Below are positions 12,139 through 23,244 of a stretch of 64,000 nucleotides of DNA, one piece after another. The stretch is from Cephalopachus bancanus (Eukaryota > Chordata > Mammalia > Primates > Tarsiidae): the NCBI GenBank assembly GCA_027257055.1, contig JAPVLO010000074.1, forward strand, positions 4,603,001 through 4,667,000, given 5' to 3'. The position numbers and the translations under genes are program-made. Below the pieces are notes generated by a model. That model had not been told where the DNA came from and ran no database searches. It saw only the letters and a program-made list of their open reading frames with translations. How positions within the stretch are numbered: the stretch's first letter is position 1; each line of letters begins with the position of its first letter.

Positions 12139-12358
12139 ACTTGAGCCTGGGAAACGTATTGACACCTCATCTCTACAAAAAATTAAAAAGTGAAAAATTA
12201 TCAGGGTGTCATGTCCTATGCTTGTAATCCTAGAAATTTGGGAGGCTGAGGCCTTAGGATCACTTGAGCCCAGGTCTTTGATGTTACAGTGTGCTATAAT
12301 CACGTTATTGCACTTTAACCTGTGCGACAGAGTGAGATCCTGTATCAAAAAGGGGGTG
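12139..12358 (+). mobile_element. Old 5'-truncated Alu
   Basis: It begins mid left arm (TTGAGCCTGGGAAACGTATT, CTCATCTCTACAAAAAATTA) and runs through a right arm with GGGAGGCTGAGGCCTTAGGA, GTGCTATAATCACG and GAGTGAGATCCTGTATCAAA. Diagnostic positions are AluJ-like and divergence is considerable. Confidence 0.85.
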
Positions 12359-12379
12359 GAGAAAGAAGAAACAGAAAAT

Positions 12380-12562
12380 TTAGAGATAACTGCCTGAGCT
12401 TAAATATTGGTGCACTACTCCTGAGCTGGGTAATACAATTAAGTTATTTGATTCAGGATATTCACTTGTAAATTGAGGATAATAGTCTAACACCTAAAAG
12501 GACTGTTATGAAGATTCAGTGAGTTATAATATTCATAAAGTCCTTTGGAAAATACCTGGTAC

Positions 12563-12566
<4 letters not shown>
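12380..12566 (+). mobile_element. MIR SINE
   Basis: The right-hand core of a tRNA-derived MIR is clear: TTCACTTGTAAATTGAGGAT, AATAGTCTAACACC, GACTGTTATGAAGATTCAGTG and GGAAAATACCTGGTAC in the expected order and spacing. The TA microsatellite begins exactly where the MIR tail would be. Confidence 0.75.

Positions 12567-12567
<1 letters not shown>

Positions 12568-12613
<46 letters not shown>
12568..12613. repeat. (TA)n microsatellite
   Basis: Twenty-three uninterrupted TA units. Perfect (TA)23 can extrude as a cruciform and is expected to be length-variable. Confidence 0.97.
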
Positions 12614-12615
<2 letters not shown>

Positions 12616-14384
12616 CTTAATCTTAATATGGAAAATAATGGTTATAACATGAGCTATGGAGCCAGGCTTTTTGGTGATATGGATCAGCCTACAAGCATGT
12701 GGTGTGTCACCTTTGCTCACACATATGCATCATGATACAGTGGAATGATGAATCCCCCTACATGAGTTACCAACTGTGCCTCAGTATCCTAATCTATAAA
12801 GCAGAAATGTAGCTGTGCTTACCTAATAGGCTGGCATAGCTACATTATCTCATGAAGAGATGAGACAGGGATGGCTTCCTGGACAAGGGACCTGAGCAGC
12901 TGCTTCTGCCATATTGAAATTCCTACAGATTTTATTTTTGAACTTGTGCTTTGTAAGCGACATACAATGGGGTGGTGATGCATATATGTGAGCAGAGAAG
13001 CTACACACAACACACGTGCAGGCTCTTCTGTGACACTTTATTCGTACATAACATTTGCAATATCCCTTGACATTAGGACATTTGTGGACCTTTGGTGTGT
13101 GGGAGTCTAGGAAGATAAAGAGTGAGTACAAAGTTATTGTTACATCCATGACTAGATGGGAGAAATGACGACTCCAAAATGTTACCCTTTCTATTAGAAC
13201 TTACTTATGACATAAAAAGAAGCCAGTGTGTTTCCAAAAGGCCCAACTGACTAAGGAACTCTATTGTACCCTCTCTTACTAGTGCTTCTTAGACTGAACA
13301 TAATAATATAGAAGGAAAGTGAAGGGCAACATATAGTTCTTATCACTTTCACCAATAAGCCAAAGATAGAGTGTTGGTAGAATGTTCACCTATCAAGTGA
13401 ACTAGAATAATTGAGTTAGTTTTGTCCAGCATTTCTACTGTTATGATAAGAACAAGGGGTATATGCACGCACAGGTAATAAAATACAGATTGTGTAATTT
13501 CACTAATTACACGTATGAGTTAAATGTTCTTATATTTGCATTTAAAACTGACATTGCAAAATATGAATATGAAAGACAAATTTAACTAATCATTTTAAAG
13601 TGTAGATTTTCCTAGCTTAGAATGACATTAAATAGCAAACTTTAAAAAAAAATCGCAAAGAACCTAGAGAGAGATTGTGTAAGGTAAGAAAACTTTTTTA
13701 TTTTAGTACTTTTAGCAGTGATTTTTCACTATTTTTTATTGGCAAAGTGCATCTCGTTTTTATTTTGCATGGCATCCCACAAATTATGCAGATAGCCTTG
13801 AAATAAGATAATAGATTTATAATACTCAGCGCAATAACTGATGTGATGTTCAACAGTGACACACTGTTGTATTTTTTATTTTATTTATTACAAATTTTTT
13901 ATTTTATTAATTTTGTGGTTGATGAAGATGTTATTCTGCTAACTAACCTTGAAATAGAGAAGTAGGAAACACACACATACAATTTTCTTTCCTTTTAAAC
14001 ACATGTGTTTATCCATCTTTACTGGTATGCACCATTCAGGGTCTTAAACCAAGTGCTGTTTTGCATTTTCTGCCTATCAGAACACATTTGGTCATCTTAT
14101 CTATAACTCTGAGATGTGTAGGACCCATTGTACTCCCTGATTTTGCTTTCCTAGATCTTAATTCTAATCCCATTCTCTTAAGCCGATCTATATTGTTTTG
14201 CCTAAGTAATTTGTCTTAGTTTTCTCATTCAAGGCAACTAATAGGTCTATATTCTGAAATTCGAAGCAAAAAAAATGAGATTTCCTTCTATAACAGAGAA
14301 CTCAAGCTAACCAAAGGAGCCAGAACTCAGAGACACATTAAGTATTCTACTGAAAAATTTTACATACATTTTTACACCTCATTC
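12614..14384. other. Unique non-coding sequence
   Basis: A weak MIR-like stretch may be present at 12640-12840 (GAGCTATGGAGCCAGGC and later TGCCTCAGTATCCTAATC), but I could not follow it convincingly. The rest shows no repeat. The open frame at 12850-13149 on the minus strand has no recognisable domain. Confidence 0.35.
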
Positions 14385-14540
14385 TGCAATTTTGTTGTTG
14401 TTATTACCAGTGTTTTACAGATAGAAAATAAGGGTGCAAAAGGACTACTTTATTTTCTCTGGCTAAAGAGTTAGAAACAAGGTTTGATTGCTAATTAATC
14501 CCAAAGCTGTCCAATAAATCATGGTGCCTCTTACTCCATT
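14385..14540 (-). mobile_element. MIR SINE, antisense
   Basis: TTATTACCAGTGTTTTACAG, ATAGAAAATAAGGGTGCAAA and TTTGATTGCTAATTAATCCC followed by AGCTGTCCAA correspond in order to the reverse complement of the MIR consensus (the ATTTTACAGATGAGGAAACT to GTCTGACTCCAGAGCC part). Old and diverged. Confidence 0.65.
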
Positions 14541-14795
14541 AGATGTTACTGGTTGCTGATAGATTATATTCCTTCTACCCCAATTACATATGTCTCTCTG
14601 AGAAATATGCATATCAGTAGAGCTTCTCTATTAGCTTTTTAATTGATTTTTCTGCAAAATTACTGTATTCTGTATTCCATTTTTCCAAGGTGAAAATCCA
14701 TCATTCTTGCATTCAAGTTTTTTGGAATTTATTGGGAAGACAGACACAAATATTTGAAATGTCAATAGACTAAGTATTTTTTAAACTCAATTTTG

Positions 14796-14965
14796 CATCA
14801 AAATCACCATAAGCGTTGTGGAAACATAGCTTGCTAGACTTTAACCCCAGAGATTCTGATTCAGTAGGTCTAAGGAGGAATCCAGTAATGTATATCTAAC
14901 AAGCTCCCACACAATGCCGATGCTGCTAGTCTAAGATCCACTCTATGAAAAACACTACCCTAAAG
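14796..14965 (+). mobile_element. MER5A/B-type hAT MITE
   Basis: CATCAAAATCACCATAAGCG, AGATTCTGATTCAGTAGGTC, TAAGGAGGAATCCAGTAATG, TAACAAGCTCCCACACAATG and CCGATGCTGCTAGTC follow the MER5 consensus closely across nearly its full length. This is a non-autonomous Charlie-type hAT element, long inactive. Confidence 0.88.
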
Positions 14966-15387
14966 TAATTAAAATAGGCATTTGCATGTTGAAATAGATA
15001 GAAAAGGATAGCTACCAAGTCTTTAGGATGAAATCAGGAAAATATTCACAAAGGAGGGAGCGTTGGTATATACACCAGAAGGGTCTGGAGAGGTTATCCA
15101 TGTGAAGAAATGGGAGAAGTGAGTGAGCTGGGATTAGGCAGTCATTATAAGTAGAAAAATTGTGTGTGCCCTTTCTAAAGTTGCATTTCAATCTTATTTT
15201 CTTTTGACCAAATAATGCATGATAGTCAGTGATTAATAGGCAAGATATAGCATAAAATACTTTGTTCTAGAGTCATTCATAAGTATCTCTCTGAAGAACT
15301 TTTTGCACTGAATTCTACCTGCTGCTTTGCCTGTCAGTTCCCCCAAATGCCAAACGTTCCTGATACCAAAAGCTCCAGATACTAAAA
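14966..15387. other. Unique non-coding sequence
   Basis: Nothing recognised. Confidence 0.3.
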
Positions 15388-15505
15388 AATTCTTGAGAAT
15401 AGGGACAATATTTATTGCATTTTGTGCCCCTGCATCTCCAAATTCTGGTTCACAGAACGCATAAAACAATGTGTTGTTCATCAAATGAATGAATGAAAGT
15501 AATCC
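15388..15505 (+). mobile_element. L2 LINE 3' end
   Basis: AGAATAGGGACAATATTTAT, GCCCCTGCATCTCCAAATTC, GTTCACAGAACGCATAAA and the terminal ATGAATGAATGAAAG repeat match the 3' end of L2 in order. The TGAATGAATG-like tail is the usual L2 terminus. Confidence 0.75.
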
Positions 15506-17068
15506 AATATGTAGAATCAACATAACTTCCAAAGCATTTCTGAGGATGAGCTGAACTGTGAACCTTTCCTTTTGGGAACAGGGATCCCTGAGAGAAGTTT
15601 CTTTTCTTCCTAGCCTTAATAATTGTTAAGAAATAATGAAGATATAAGTCAATTTAAGAACACAAAATATGCTTTGGCATTCTAACAGCCTCTTCACTGT
15701 TAATGCAATTTAAGATATGAAAATATTGGGTGGAATTAGTAAAAAAATAACAATACAACAGCTTGAGGCAGATTCAAGACAGCAAGCTGGGCAATTACCA
15801 AACTACATCAAAAAGGAGGACCCTGATGAGAGCACCCTCAGAATCAGACTGTTGCAATCTGTCTCCAGCAAGAACAGAGTCACACGCTTTAGAGTACGCA
15901 CATGGTCCACAGCATGCACTGCCTGAAAGCCACTAGTAGGTCTCTTCTTCAGATGCTTAAATATTTTTAGAACAATTTCTATTTTGGAATATTCAGATGG
16001 ATTTATTCAAATTTACATTTATGATAGAGAGGACAATCTACCTGATAATGAATATGGAAATTGGAATTGCATTATTTTAGGACACAAGCTTTTCACTCTG
16101 AAGAAATATTCTTATTTCTTACATTAAACCTGTGACTTGCGGTGAGAATGATTACTGTGTTTTAAAATTATCTTGACTTGTCCAAATGAGGAAGTGAAGT
16201 GTTACATGGTTACAAAAGGTGTTTTCAACTTTCAAGATCAGATCTCTGCTTTCACTTTAGAGTAAAGGCCAGGCTTTTCTCAGATAGTCAGCAGATAGCA
16301 AGGGACTAGGCAGAAAGCATTAGTAACTCAGAACAACAGAGTGAAGGCAGATTGCCAAAAGCCTTCTCTTAAAAGAATCAGTAGCTTCGTTTTCAAGACA
16401 AACATCTCCCAGCTTGTGTAATTCATAAAATAAGCCATTCTTGCAAATGTGGCCATTTTAATCCCTGTGATCTCAATATCTATATCTTAACAGCTAGAAA
16501 CCTTGAAAATATGTTCTCTTTCATTCTTACCTCATTGGCTGAAAATGATGAGACTATTCCTTGATGATGGATCGGGGCTGGAGAAGGAAGGAGCATTAGG
16601 GAAGGAGCTAACAATTTGCTATCCATCTCTTCACCAGACAGGTCGTATTACAGAAATGTATGTTACTATTCTAACTGTCCCCCTTAGATATTGGATATTT
16701 TGTCTTCCACCCTCCTCAGGACACAACACCATTTCACTAAAAATTATAGTATCCACTCTAGCTGTTATTTGAGTTAAATTAGGATTCCACGGCTCAAGTT
16801 GATACCGCAAAGTCCGTTTCTTTGAGAGTTTGCTAGTATAAATAAGCAGAAATGACTTCAAATAGAATACTTCTAAGATCACCAGAAAAAGGATAAGGAA
16901 AAGAAAAAAACAAACAAGTGTAAAGCCCCAACTGAGACTTACAGTAGGATTACTATTTAATGTAATAATGATAATAATGCTAATATTGCATTTTGATTAG
17001 CATCCCAGGATTCTGCTTATCATGAAACATGGTATAATTTGTTTAATACTCATAAAATTCCCTGGAAT
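15506..17068. other. Unique non-coding sequence
   Basis: A plus-strand open frame at 15717-15926 (69 codons) has a mixed, non-repetitive composition, but no start context, splice signal or family resemblance supports it. Opposed open frames at 16503-16882 are mutual shadows. No repeats recognised. Confidence 0.35.
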
Positions 17069-17358
17069 GCCAGCCGTGGTGACTCATGACTGTAATCCCA
17101 ATACTTTGGGAGGCAAAAGCAGAATTGTTTGAGCCCAGGAGTTTGAGATCAGCCTAGGTAACATAGCCAAACCTCATATTTTAAAAAAAATCAAAAAATA
17201 AGCCAGGCGTGGTGGCACACAACCACAGTCTCAACTACTTGAGAAGCTTATGCAGGAGAATTGTTTGAGCCCAGGAGTTGGAGATTCCGATGAGCCATGA
17301 TCACACCACTGCACTCAAGCCTGGGAAACAGAGTTAAAATTGTGCCTTGAAAAAAAAA
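17069..17358 (+). mobile_element. Dimeric Alu, old subfamily
   Basis: Both arms are present, from GCCAGCCGTGGTGACTCATG through TTTGGGAGGCAAAAGCAG, GAGTTTGAGATCAGCCTAGG, the A-rich linker, GCCAGGCGTGGTGGCACAC and a poly-A end. It keeps the ordinary primate box B region, without the palindromic variant of the younger copies, so it predates that subfamily. Confidence 0.92.
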
Positions 17359-17884
17359 ATCCCTTGAAATAGGCACTAATACAACCCTTTAACAATTTTT
17401 TTTTAAAAGCAGGGGCTTAGAGTTTTAAACCTCAGTTACCTACTGCAAAACTAATGAACAGGTACCTCGTTCTATTTTTCTCATTTATTTCTCATTCTGT
17501 GACTCCAATCTACATGTATTTAACCATAACTCTATGTTTACTTGTAAATTAATAATGTAGACAATGTCAATGTCAGAAAAAGAAGTACCATGGTCTAAAA
17601 GTATTACAGTGATTTCAGGTGTCTGCTTTGGACTAAAACTACTGAGTATACGGATCTTTAAGTGTCCTTCTATTAAAAATCAATCAATCAAACAAAAGCA
17701 AAAAAAAAAAAAACTTTCCTAACTTTAAAACATGCATGTTTATTGAATTATCTAATTTTGTAGAACATGTAGTCAGTGCTATGTTACTTTTTTATTCACT
17801 TTGCAAGAGGAAGAAATCCTTAGTCAACACTTGACACATTTCCAGCACAAACAATGATGGAAAAATTAAAACAACTTGTAGGAA
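17359..17884. other. Unique non-coding sequence
   Basis: An A-run of about 13 bases at 17700-17713 is the only feature. No repeat identified. Confidence 0.3.
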
Positions 17885-18150
17885 TTTGGAGGAGTGAGTT
17901 TCCACTGTGGGTGAAGATCTACGACCCAGAGCCAAAAGCCTGAGTTCAATCTCCACTTCTTCTACTTACCCTTTTTTGAACTTGGATCATTTACCTGATA
18001 GTTCTGTATCTGTATCTCCTTAAAAGTAAAGTAAGGTTAAGCATTGTAGCTATCTTATGAGTGTGCTGTGAGGCTTTCATGAGTTAATACATTCACAGTA
18101 CCAACTACATTGGCACACAGCAAGTACTTACTATCTATTAGACCTCTTAT
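17885..18150 (+). mobile_element. MIR SINE, nearly full length
   Basis: The tRNA-related head is degraded. The core and tail are readable as CCAAAAGCCTGAGTTCAATC, CTTCTTCTACTTACCC, CTGTATCTGTATCTCCTTA, GTGCTGTGAGGCTTTCATGA, GTTAATACATTCACAGTACC and TTGGCACACAGCAAGTACTT. Confidence 0.85.
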
Positions 18151-18321
18151 GAAATTTTTTATTATCAAATGCATTGAAGGAAAATCATTGATTCAGAGAA
18201 GTATATGAATTCTTATGTTCATTCAAAGAAAATGACAGCCGCCTAGTTACTAGTTATGCCTCTCAAGGCTTTGCAAATTTGTTGAATATTTAATTTGCTA
18301 TTCTATTCATAAGGATGCATT

Positions 18322-18964
18322 CTCCTGGAGAGGACGTAGAGAAAAGGGAATGCTTCTACATTGTTGGTGGGAATGCAAACTAATTCAACCTCTATGAAAA
18401 CAGTGTGGCAATGCCTAAAAGAACTAGAAATTGACCTTCCATATGAACCAGCAATCCCCCTTCCAGGAATATACCTGGAGGAACTTACATCACTCTACAA
18501 AAAAGATGCCTGCACATACACGTTTATGGAAGCACTCTTCACAATAGCAAAAACATGGAACTAACCTTGCTGCCCGTTGATACTAGACTGGATTTTTTTT
18601 TAAAGTGCTACATATACATGATGGAGTATTACACAGCCATAAGGTAGAGCAAAATTATGGACTTCACAGCAACCTAGGTGGATTTAGAGTCTATCATACT
18701 CAGTGATCTATCACAGAATCAAAGAACTGAGTACCATATGTTCTCACTCATAAGTGGACCCTGGACAGTAACCATAATACAATGGAAAAGGGAATGGCAG
18801 TAGTAGGGACACTGCCGGTGGGGGGCACATAGCATCAATAAGGGTAACTGATCTCAAACCAGGTGAAGAGGCAACCAAAGGGAAGCTCAAACTTTACCTG
18901 TATGATGACCATTTGTATACCTAAATCTGAATTGTACCCATCTTTAAAATATATATTTTTTTTT
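18322..18964 (+). mobile_element. 5'-truncated L1 with ORF2 C-terminus remnant
   Basis: Sense-strand L1: 18325-18564 encodes a recognisable C-terminal ORF2 fragment (a [13 protein letters not shown] segment, then LPYEPAIPLPGIYLEE and SLYKKDACTYTFMEALFTIAKTWN), which is broken by substitutions and lacks the rest of the 1200-plus-residue protein. The 3' UTR from 18600 carries ACTCATAAGTGGACCCTGG, GCAGTAGTAGGGACACTGCC and the ending ATTTGTATACCTAAATCTGA. It is dead on arrival, without endonuclease or reverse transcriptase domains. Confidence 0.9.
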
Positions 18965-19684
18965 AGAAAAAAAGCAGCTTTCTCATGTTCTAACTGAACA
19001 AGAGGGAAACATCTCATACCTAAAGTATCCCCAGATCATACTTGATACCAAAGCCCTTCATAATCAGATGAGGGAATTCTAGTGCAAATGGATGGGTCTC
19101 ATAGGATGCTTTCCACAGGAACTTCCTTTTTCATATTTTTATATTTTGGTAAAATGAATGATTTTTGTACATTGTTAATGTAATAATAATTATAGGACAG
19201 CAATATGGCTTTCTCTAAATGAGTTATTTTTCTTATAAATTATTGTGGACTTCTCAAAAACTAGTGACTGGGGATTCCTCTCAGGAAGCTCTTGCAAAAA
19301 TGGCACTTTTCTTTGGAGATTCTGTATAAATTATACATTCTGTGCAACTAAACAAGAACTTGAAAAGTTACTGAGGTAAGTCTGAGTAAAGGAAAGAGTT
19401 GTGAGCAGAAAATTAAAGCCAAGTGGCAGGTCAACAGTCTGTAGCAAAGCAGCCCAAAGTGCTTGAGAAGCAGTTGGTGAAGCAGGATGGAGAGTCATTG
19501 CCTAAATTCACTGCTAGTCATCTAGAAAATGTGTTGAGATGTCCAGGCCTGCCAGGCATCGCAATCTACTGTGAATTTAAATGTTGCAAGTGTTGGAATA
19601 AAAGGTGCCTTCAAAGCAGCATTTGTTAGAGTGAAAGGGAGTATTAGAAACATAAAGATGTGATTGCCATAAAATTCTTGGTGG
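18965..19684. other. Unique non-coding sequence
   Basis: An open frame at 19423-19629 encodes a hydrophilic then cysteine-containing 68-residue peptide that I do not recognise; nothing around it supports a gene. It lies directly before the Tigger-like repeat. Confidence 0.35.
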
Positions 19685-20101
19685 GCACCATAGAGGGTTT
19701 CCAACTTACAGTGATTCACTTATGATTTTTCGAACTTAGGATGATGCAAAAGTGATATGCATTCTGTAGTGACCTTACTTTGAATTTTGAATTTTGATAT
19801 TTTCCTGGACTTGAGATACTGGGAAGAGGTAGTAAACTGTAGTTCCCAGTTAGCCATGACATCATGTGGGTAAGTCACAACAAAGTATTCAGCACTTTAT
19901 TATAAAATAATCTATGTGTCAAATGATTTTGCCTAGTTGCAGACGAATGCTGCGTTTTCTGAGTACATTCGAGGTGGACTAACCTAACCTATGATGTTTG
20001 GCAGGTTAGTTGCATTACATGCACTTTAAATTTATGATATTTTCAATTTACAGTGTCTTTCTTGGGTGTAACCCCATTGTAAGTTGAGGAGCAAATGTAA
20101 T
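19685..20101 (+). mobile_element. Tigger-like non-autonomous DNA transposon
   Basis: The series CCAACTTACAGTGATTCACT, TATGATTTTTCGAACTTAGG, GCACTTTATTATAAAATAAT, CAAATGATTTTGCCTAGTTG, CTAACCTAACCTATGATGTT, TATGATATTTTCAATTTACA and CATTGTAAGTTGAGGAGCAA follows, almost end to end, a primate-era DNA transposon with 5' and 3' ends of the TTCGACTTACGAT kind. I assign it to the Tc/mariner-Tigger group from memory; the exact subfamily is uncertain. Confidence 0.75.
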
Positions 20102-20279
20102 GTTGTTCCTGTCTCACTAGTTTTAGCTTTTGTTTCTTTTTTATGCCTTAACACACACTTGTTCTCCTCCAGACCTTCCAAACACTAGAACATTATTTTA
20201 ATTCTAATATGGTATTCTATCCAAATGTACATTGCTATTTGGTGGGAACATGTCTTTAGTGTTCATTATCACTATCATC

Positions 20280-20560
20280 TTGAATATATATTATTTTCTT
20301 CACTTTTTTCAGTAAACACTATTTTTGAGGTCTATCCATGTGATTTTGTAGTTAGCTAATCCTCTTCCTCTACGAATTGTTACATATGGCTCCATAGTAT
20401 ACATATAACACATTTTTTCTATCCCTCTTAAGAAGATGTAATCTCAATCTGCTTCCACCTCCCAACCATCAAAAAATGATACTGCGGTGAAAATTCTTGT
20501 ACACATGAGGATTATAAGGTTTGCACATAAATTTGGTATCTGATATTTTGCATCTGAAAT
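20280..20560 (-). mobile_element. Ancient L1M fragment, antisense
   Basis: TCTATCCATGTGATTTTGTA, GCTCCATAGTATACATATAA, CACATTTTTTCTATCC and GTGAAAATTCTTGTACACAT follow the antisense ORF2/3' UTR border of old L1 copies (the part that reads 'pattern of tagging a site, visible as CATAGTATTCCAT in consensus'). Confidence 0.6.
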
Positions 20561-20814
20561 GAGGGTGTTGGAAAGAGCACTTTTTTCAGTCTCCGTTCTA
20601 TTCATAATTACGATGAGGCAAAGGCATACTGGTCAGAGCCCAAGGAAAGCTACTGAGTTCAACATGTGTTCCAACTTGCCCGCCTTGCATAAAAGCCTTG
20701 TCTTTTTGGGGGATCTACTCTCAGTTGGGTACTGATATTCTGGCCTGCTGGTGACTGGACACAGTGTGTCCAAAGAGCCATGGCAACAGCATAATTTGGG
20801 TTCAACACAACTTT

Positions 20815-21201
20815 TGATGTGTTATTCTATAGACCTTATAAAATAATCTGTGTTTCCCAAAAATGCATATGTTGAAGTTGGAGATAAAGTCTTTAGGGAG
20901 GTAATAAGGTTATATGAGGTCATAAAGGTGGGGGCCTAATACAATAGAACTTATGTCCTTATAAGAAGAGGAGGAAAATCCAGAGAACTCTCTCTTCATT
21001 TTTTTCACAGGGAAGAGTTCACATAAGGACATAGTGAAAAGGTAGCCATCTTCAAGACAAGAAGAATGGCTGCACCAGAAATCAACCCAGATGGTGCCTT
21101 TATCTTGGACTTCCAGCCTCCAGAACTGTGAAAAAAACAGATGTCTCTTGCTTAAGCTACTAGTCTGGTATTTTGCAATGACAGTTAAGTAGGCCAATAC
21201 A
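20815..21201 (+). mobile_element. MaLR (MLT1-type) LTR, sense
   Basis: AAAATGCATATGTTGAAGTT, GGAGATAAAGTCTTTAGGGA, GGTAATAAGGTTATATGAGG, TCATAAAGGTGGGGGCCTAA, TTATAAGAAGAGGAGGAAAA and GACTTCCAGCCTCCAGAACT follow the MLT1 consensus nearly end to end, finishing with GGTATTTTGCAATGACAG and AGGCCAATACA. It lies beside the ERVL internal region but in the opposite orientation, so it is probably an independent insertion and not the LTR of that provirus. Confidence 0.88.
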
Positions 21202-22881
21202 CTAGGGGTTTGCTCCTTTCAGGGACCAGTTCCTCCAGTCGTGCAGTGTTCCAAATTGTGGAAACTAGAAGCACAAAAACCCTTAGAAGGTAATGGGGAG
21301 TGATAGCAAATGGGGCCACTTCTGATTGCATTTCTTGGTCTCTCGACCCTATTGAGAATATTGCAATATGTGGAAACCTCAGATTTAATATTTACATGCA
21401 CTCTAAAAAACTCAACCTATTCGTTTGCAGTATTTCCTCCTAGCTGGTGTTTTGGCTGGTCATTAGAAGGTCATTTCAGCATTTATGAGACTAGGTACGT
21501 CTGGATGACAAAAATGTGTGACAAGCCCATTGTATCCCATGACCATTGGTCATGGTAAAGTCTTTCATCTTTTCTATGAACCTACTAACACAGTTAATTG
21601 TCTGTGAAGTAGATCCCTGGTCAGATGCTATGCAGTATGGGATTCCATGAATGGATCAAGCATTCTGAAAATGCTTGAACAGTATGCTTGCTGAGACTCA
21701 TAGTGTAAAAAGGGAAACCCATAACTGGAATAGATATCTATGTTGTAAAAACTAATGACTGTTCCTTCCGAGATAAAAAATACTCAATATAGGAACTCAC
21801 ATAGCCATTTGGCCTTTTGGGGAGTAATGACATGTTAGAGGATCAGTGCTGATATCTGTTACCAAAAAATTGGACATTCAGAGGCAACAGCATCTAGATC
21901 AGCCTTTGTAAGTTGGACCCATCCACAGCCTGTGCATCTGCCAATATGGCTGCTCCATTGATGTGATGTACCCATAATATCAATTCTGTAATGGCCATTG
22001 ACAAAGCCCTAATGATGACTGGGTCATTTTCATCTAATTGGTTCTTCAGGGCCTTTTCTGAAGTAGATGTTTTCTGGTATGCATTAATGTGTAATATATA
22101 AGGCTTCACACTTCCAGCTATTCCCAAATACCCATCCAGATATTCTTTCTCTGCTCTTCTAGTCCTTTGTCTTCTTGATCACTGGACAAATAGCTGGGTC
22201 AGTGTCTAGGGACCTCAGTCCACTTCTCCTTCCACACCCAGGGGTTACCAGGTGCACTGCTCACAGCTCTACCTATTAGCAACACTTGTTTTCTCTCCAT
22301 TGGTATTTAGGGCCACGGATGAGGGGTTGTAATTAAGTCACAATGTTTGGTTTGCACTAATGCACCAAGCTGATCCATTTACAAACAAAACTCAGGTTTT
22401 TTTTCTCCTTTTTCAGCTAGTTGCATAGGGCCCAGATACAACCATGGATGCAAGCAAGAGAAGGGACATGAGGGCAATTATTGGGGTGACATGGAGACGC
22501 TTGTACTCCAGCTCCAGCAACTTGCTCTAACTCTCAGACCTATTCAAGTTTGATCTCAGATAATGCATTTCAACTTATAATGACTGCTACTTGGCAAACC
22601 CAACTATGTGTTTTTTCAGATTTTGTTTAACTCAGATCCTAAGAGGCAGTTTTGAATATATGATCACTTGCTTGGTCCTAGTAACATTCCCAGATCTGTT
22701 CCCCAAAAGACGTGTAATTCTCTGTTATGAAAGTAATGACCTTGATCTAGAATCTGAAGGGACTTTGATTCTCCCACTGGAGCTTGACATAAACTTTATA
22801 TTGCATCTTTTCCCACTGATGACACCTCCAACAACGTAGGATCAGCTTGACTACACTGTCTGTGGCAGGGAATACGACACC
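21202..22881 (-). mobile_element. ERVL-type endogenous retrovirus internal region, part 1 (integrase/RNase H side of pol), decayed
   Basis: Antisense to the window. Recognisable landmarks are GGATTCCATGAATGGATCAA followed by GCATTCTGAAAATG, AAACCCATAACTGGAATAG, GATATCTATGTTGTAAAAAC, CATCTAATTGGTTCTTCAGG and CCAGGTGCACTGCTCACAGC, in the order expected from the integrase side towards the RNase H side of a class III (ERVL) pol gene. Stops and frameshifts interrupt every frame; no long open frame remains. It continues beyond an inserted LTR at 22887-23239. Loss of coding capacity is complete, so it is a fossil only. Confidence 0.75.
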
Positions 22882-22886
22882 ATGAC

Positions 22887-23239
22887 TTTCTTAGTATATT
22901 TGGACTGCTATAATAAGTTGCCATAAATTGGGTAGCTTATAAAGCATTTATTTTTTTAGAGTTCTAGAGTTTCCGAAGTCCAAAATTAAGGAACCAGCAG
23001 ATTTGGTTTCTAGTGAAGATCTGCTTTCTCATAAATGCTTCTTCTCACTGTGTCCTCCTAGGGTGAAAGGGTCAAGCAAGGTTTTTCAGGCTTCTTTTAT
23101 AAGGGCATTAATCCCATTGATAAGGTCTCTACCTTCAGGACTGAATTCCCTCCCAAAGACTTCAACTCTTAATATTACCACACTGGGGATTAGGTTTCAG
23201 GATATAAATTCTGTGAGGGCAACAATTTAGACCATAGCA
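22887..23239 (-). mobile_element. MaLR solo LTR inserted into the ERVL pol relic
   Basis: Antisense MaLR LTR: TTAGTATATTTGGACTGCTA, TTGGGTAGCTTATAAAG, CACTGTGTCCTCCTAGGG, CTTTTATAAGGGCATTAATC and the end TTTAGACCATAGCA. A 5-bp direct repeat ATGAC flanks it at 22882-22886 and 23240-23244. ERVL-class elements make 5-bp target duplications, so this fits a true insertion that interrupted the retroviral relic. Confidence 0.85.
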
Positions 23240-23244
23240 ATGAC

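Noticed and set aside
12640..12840. A second MIR after the TA repeat
   Set aside because: Only isolated matches; the order could not be followed well enough to call it.
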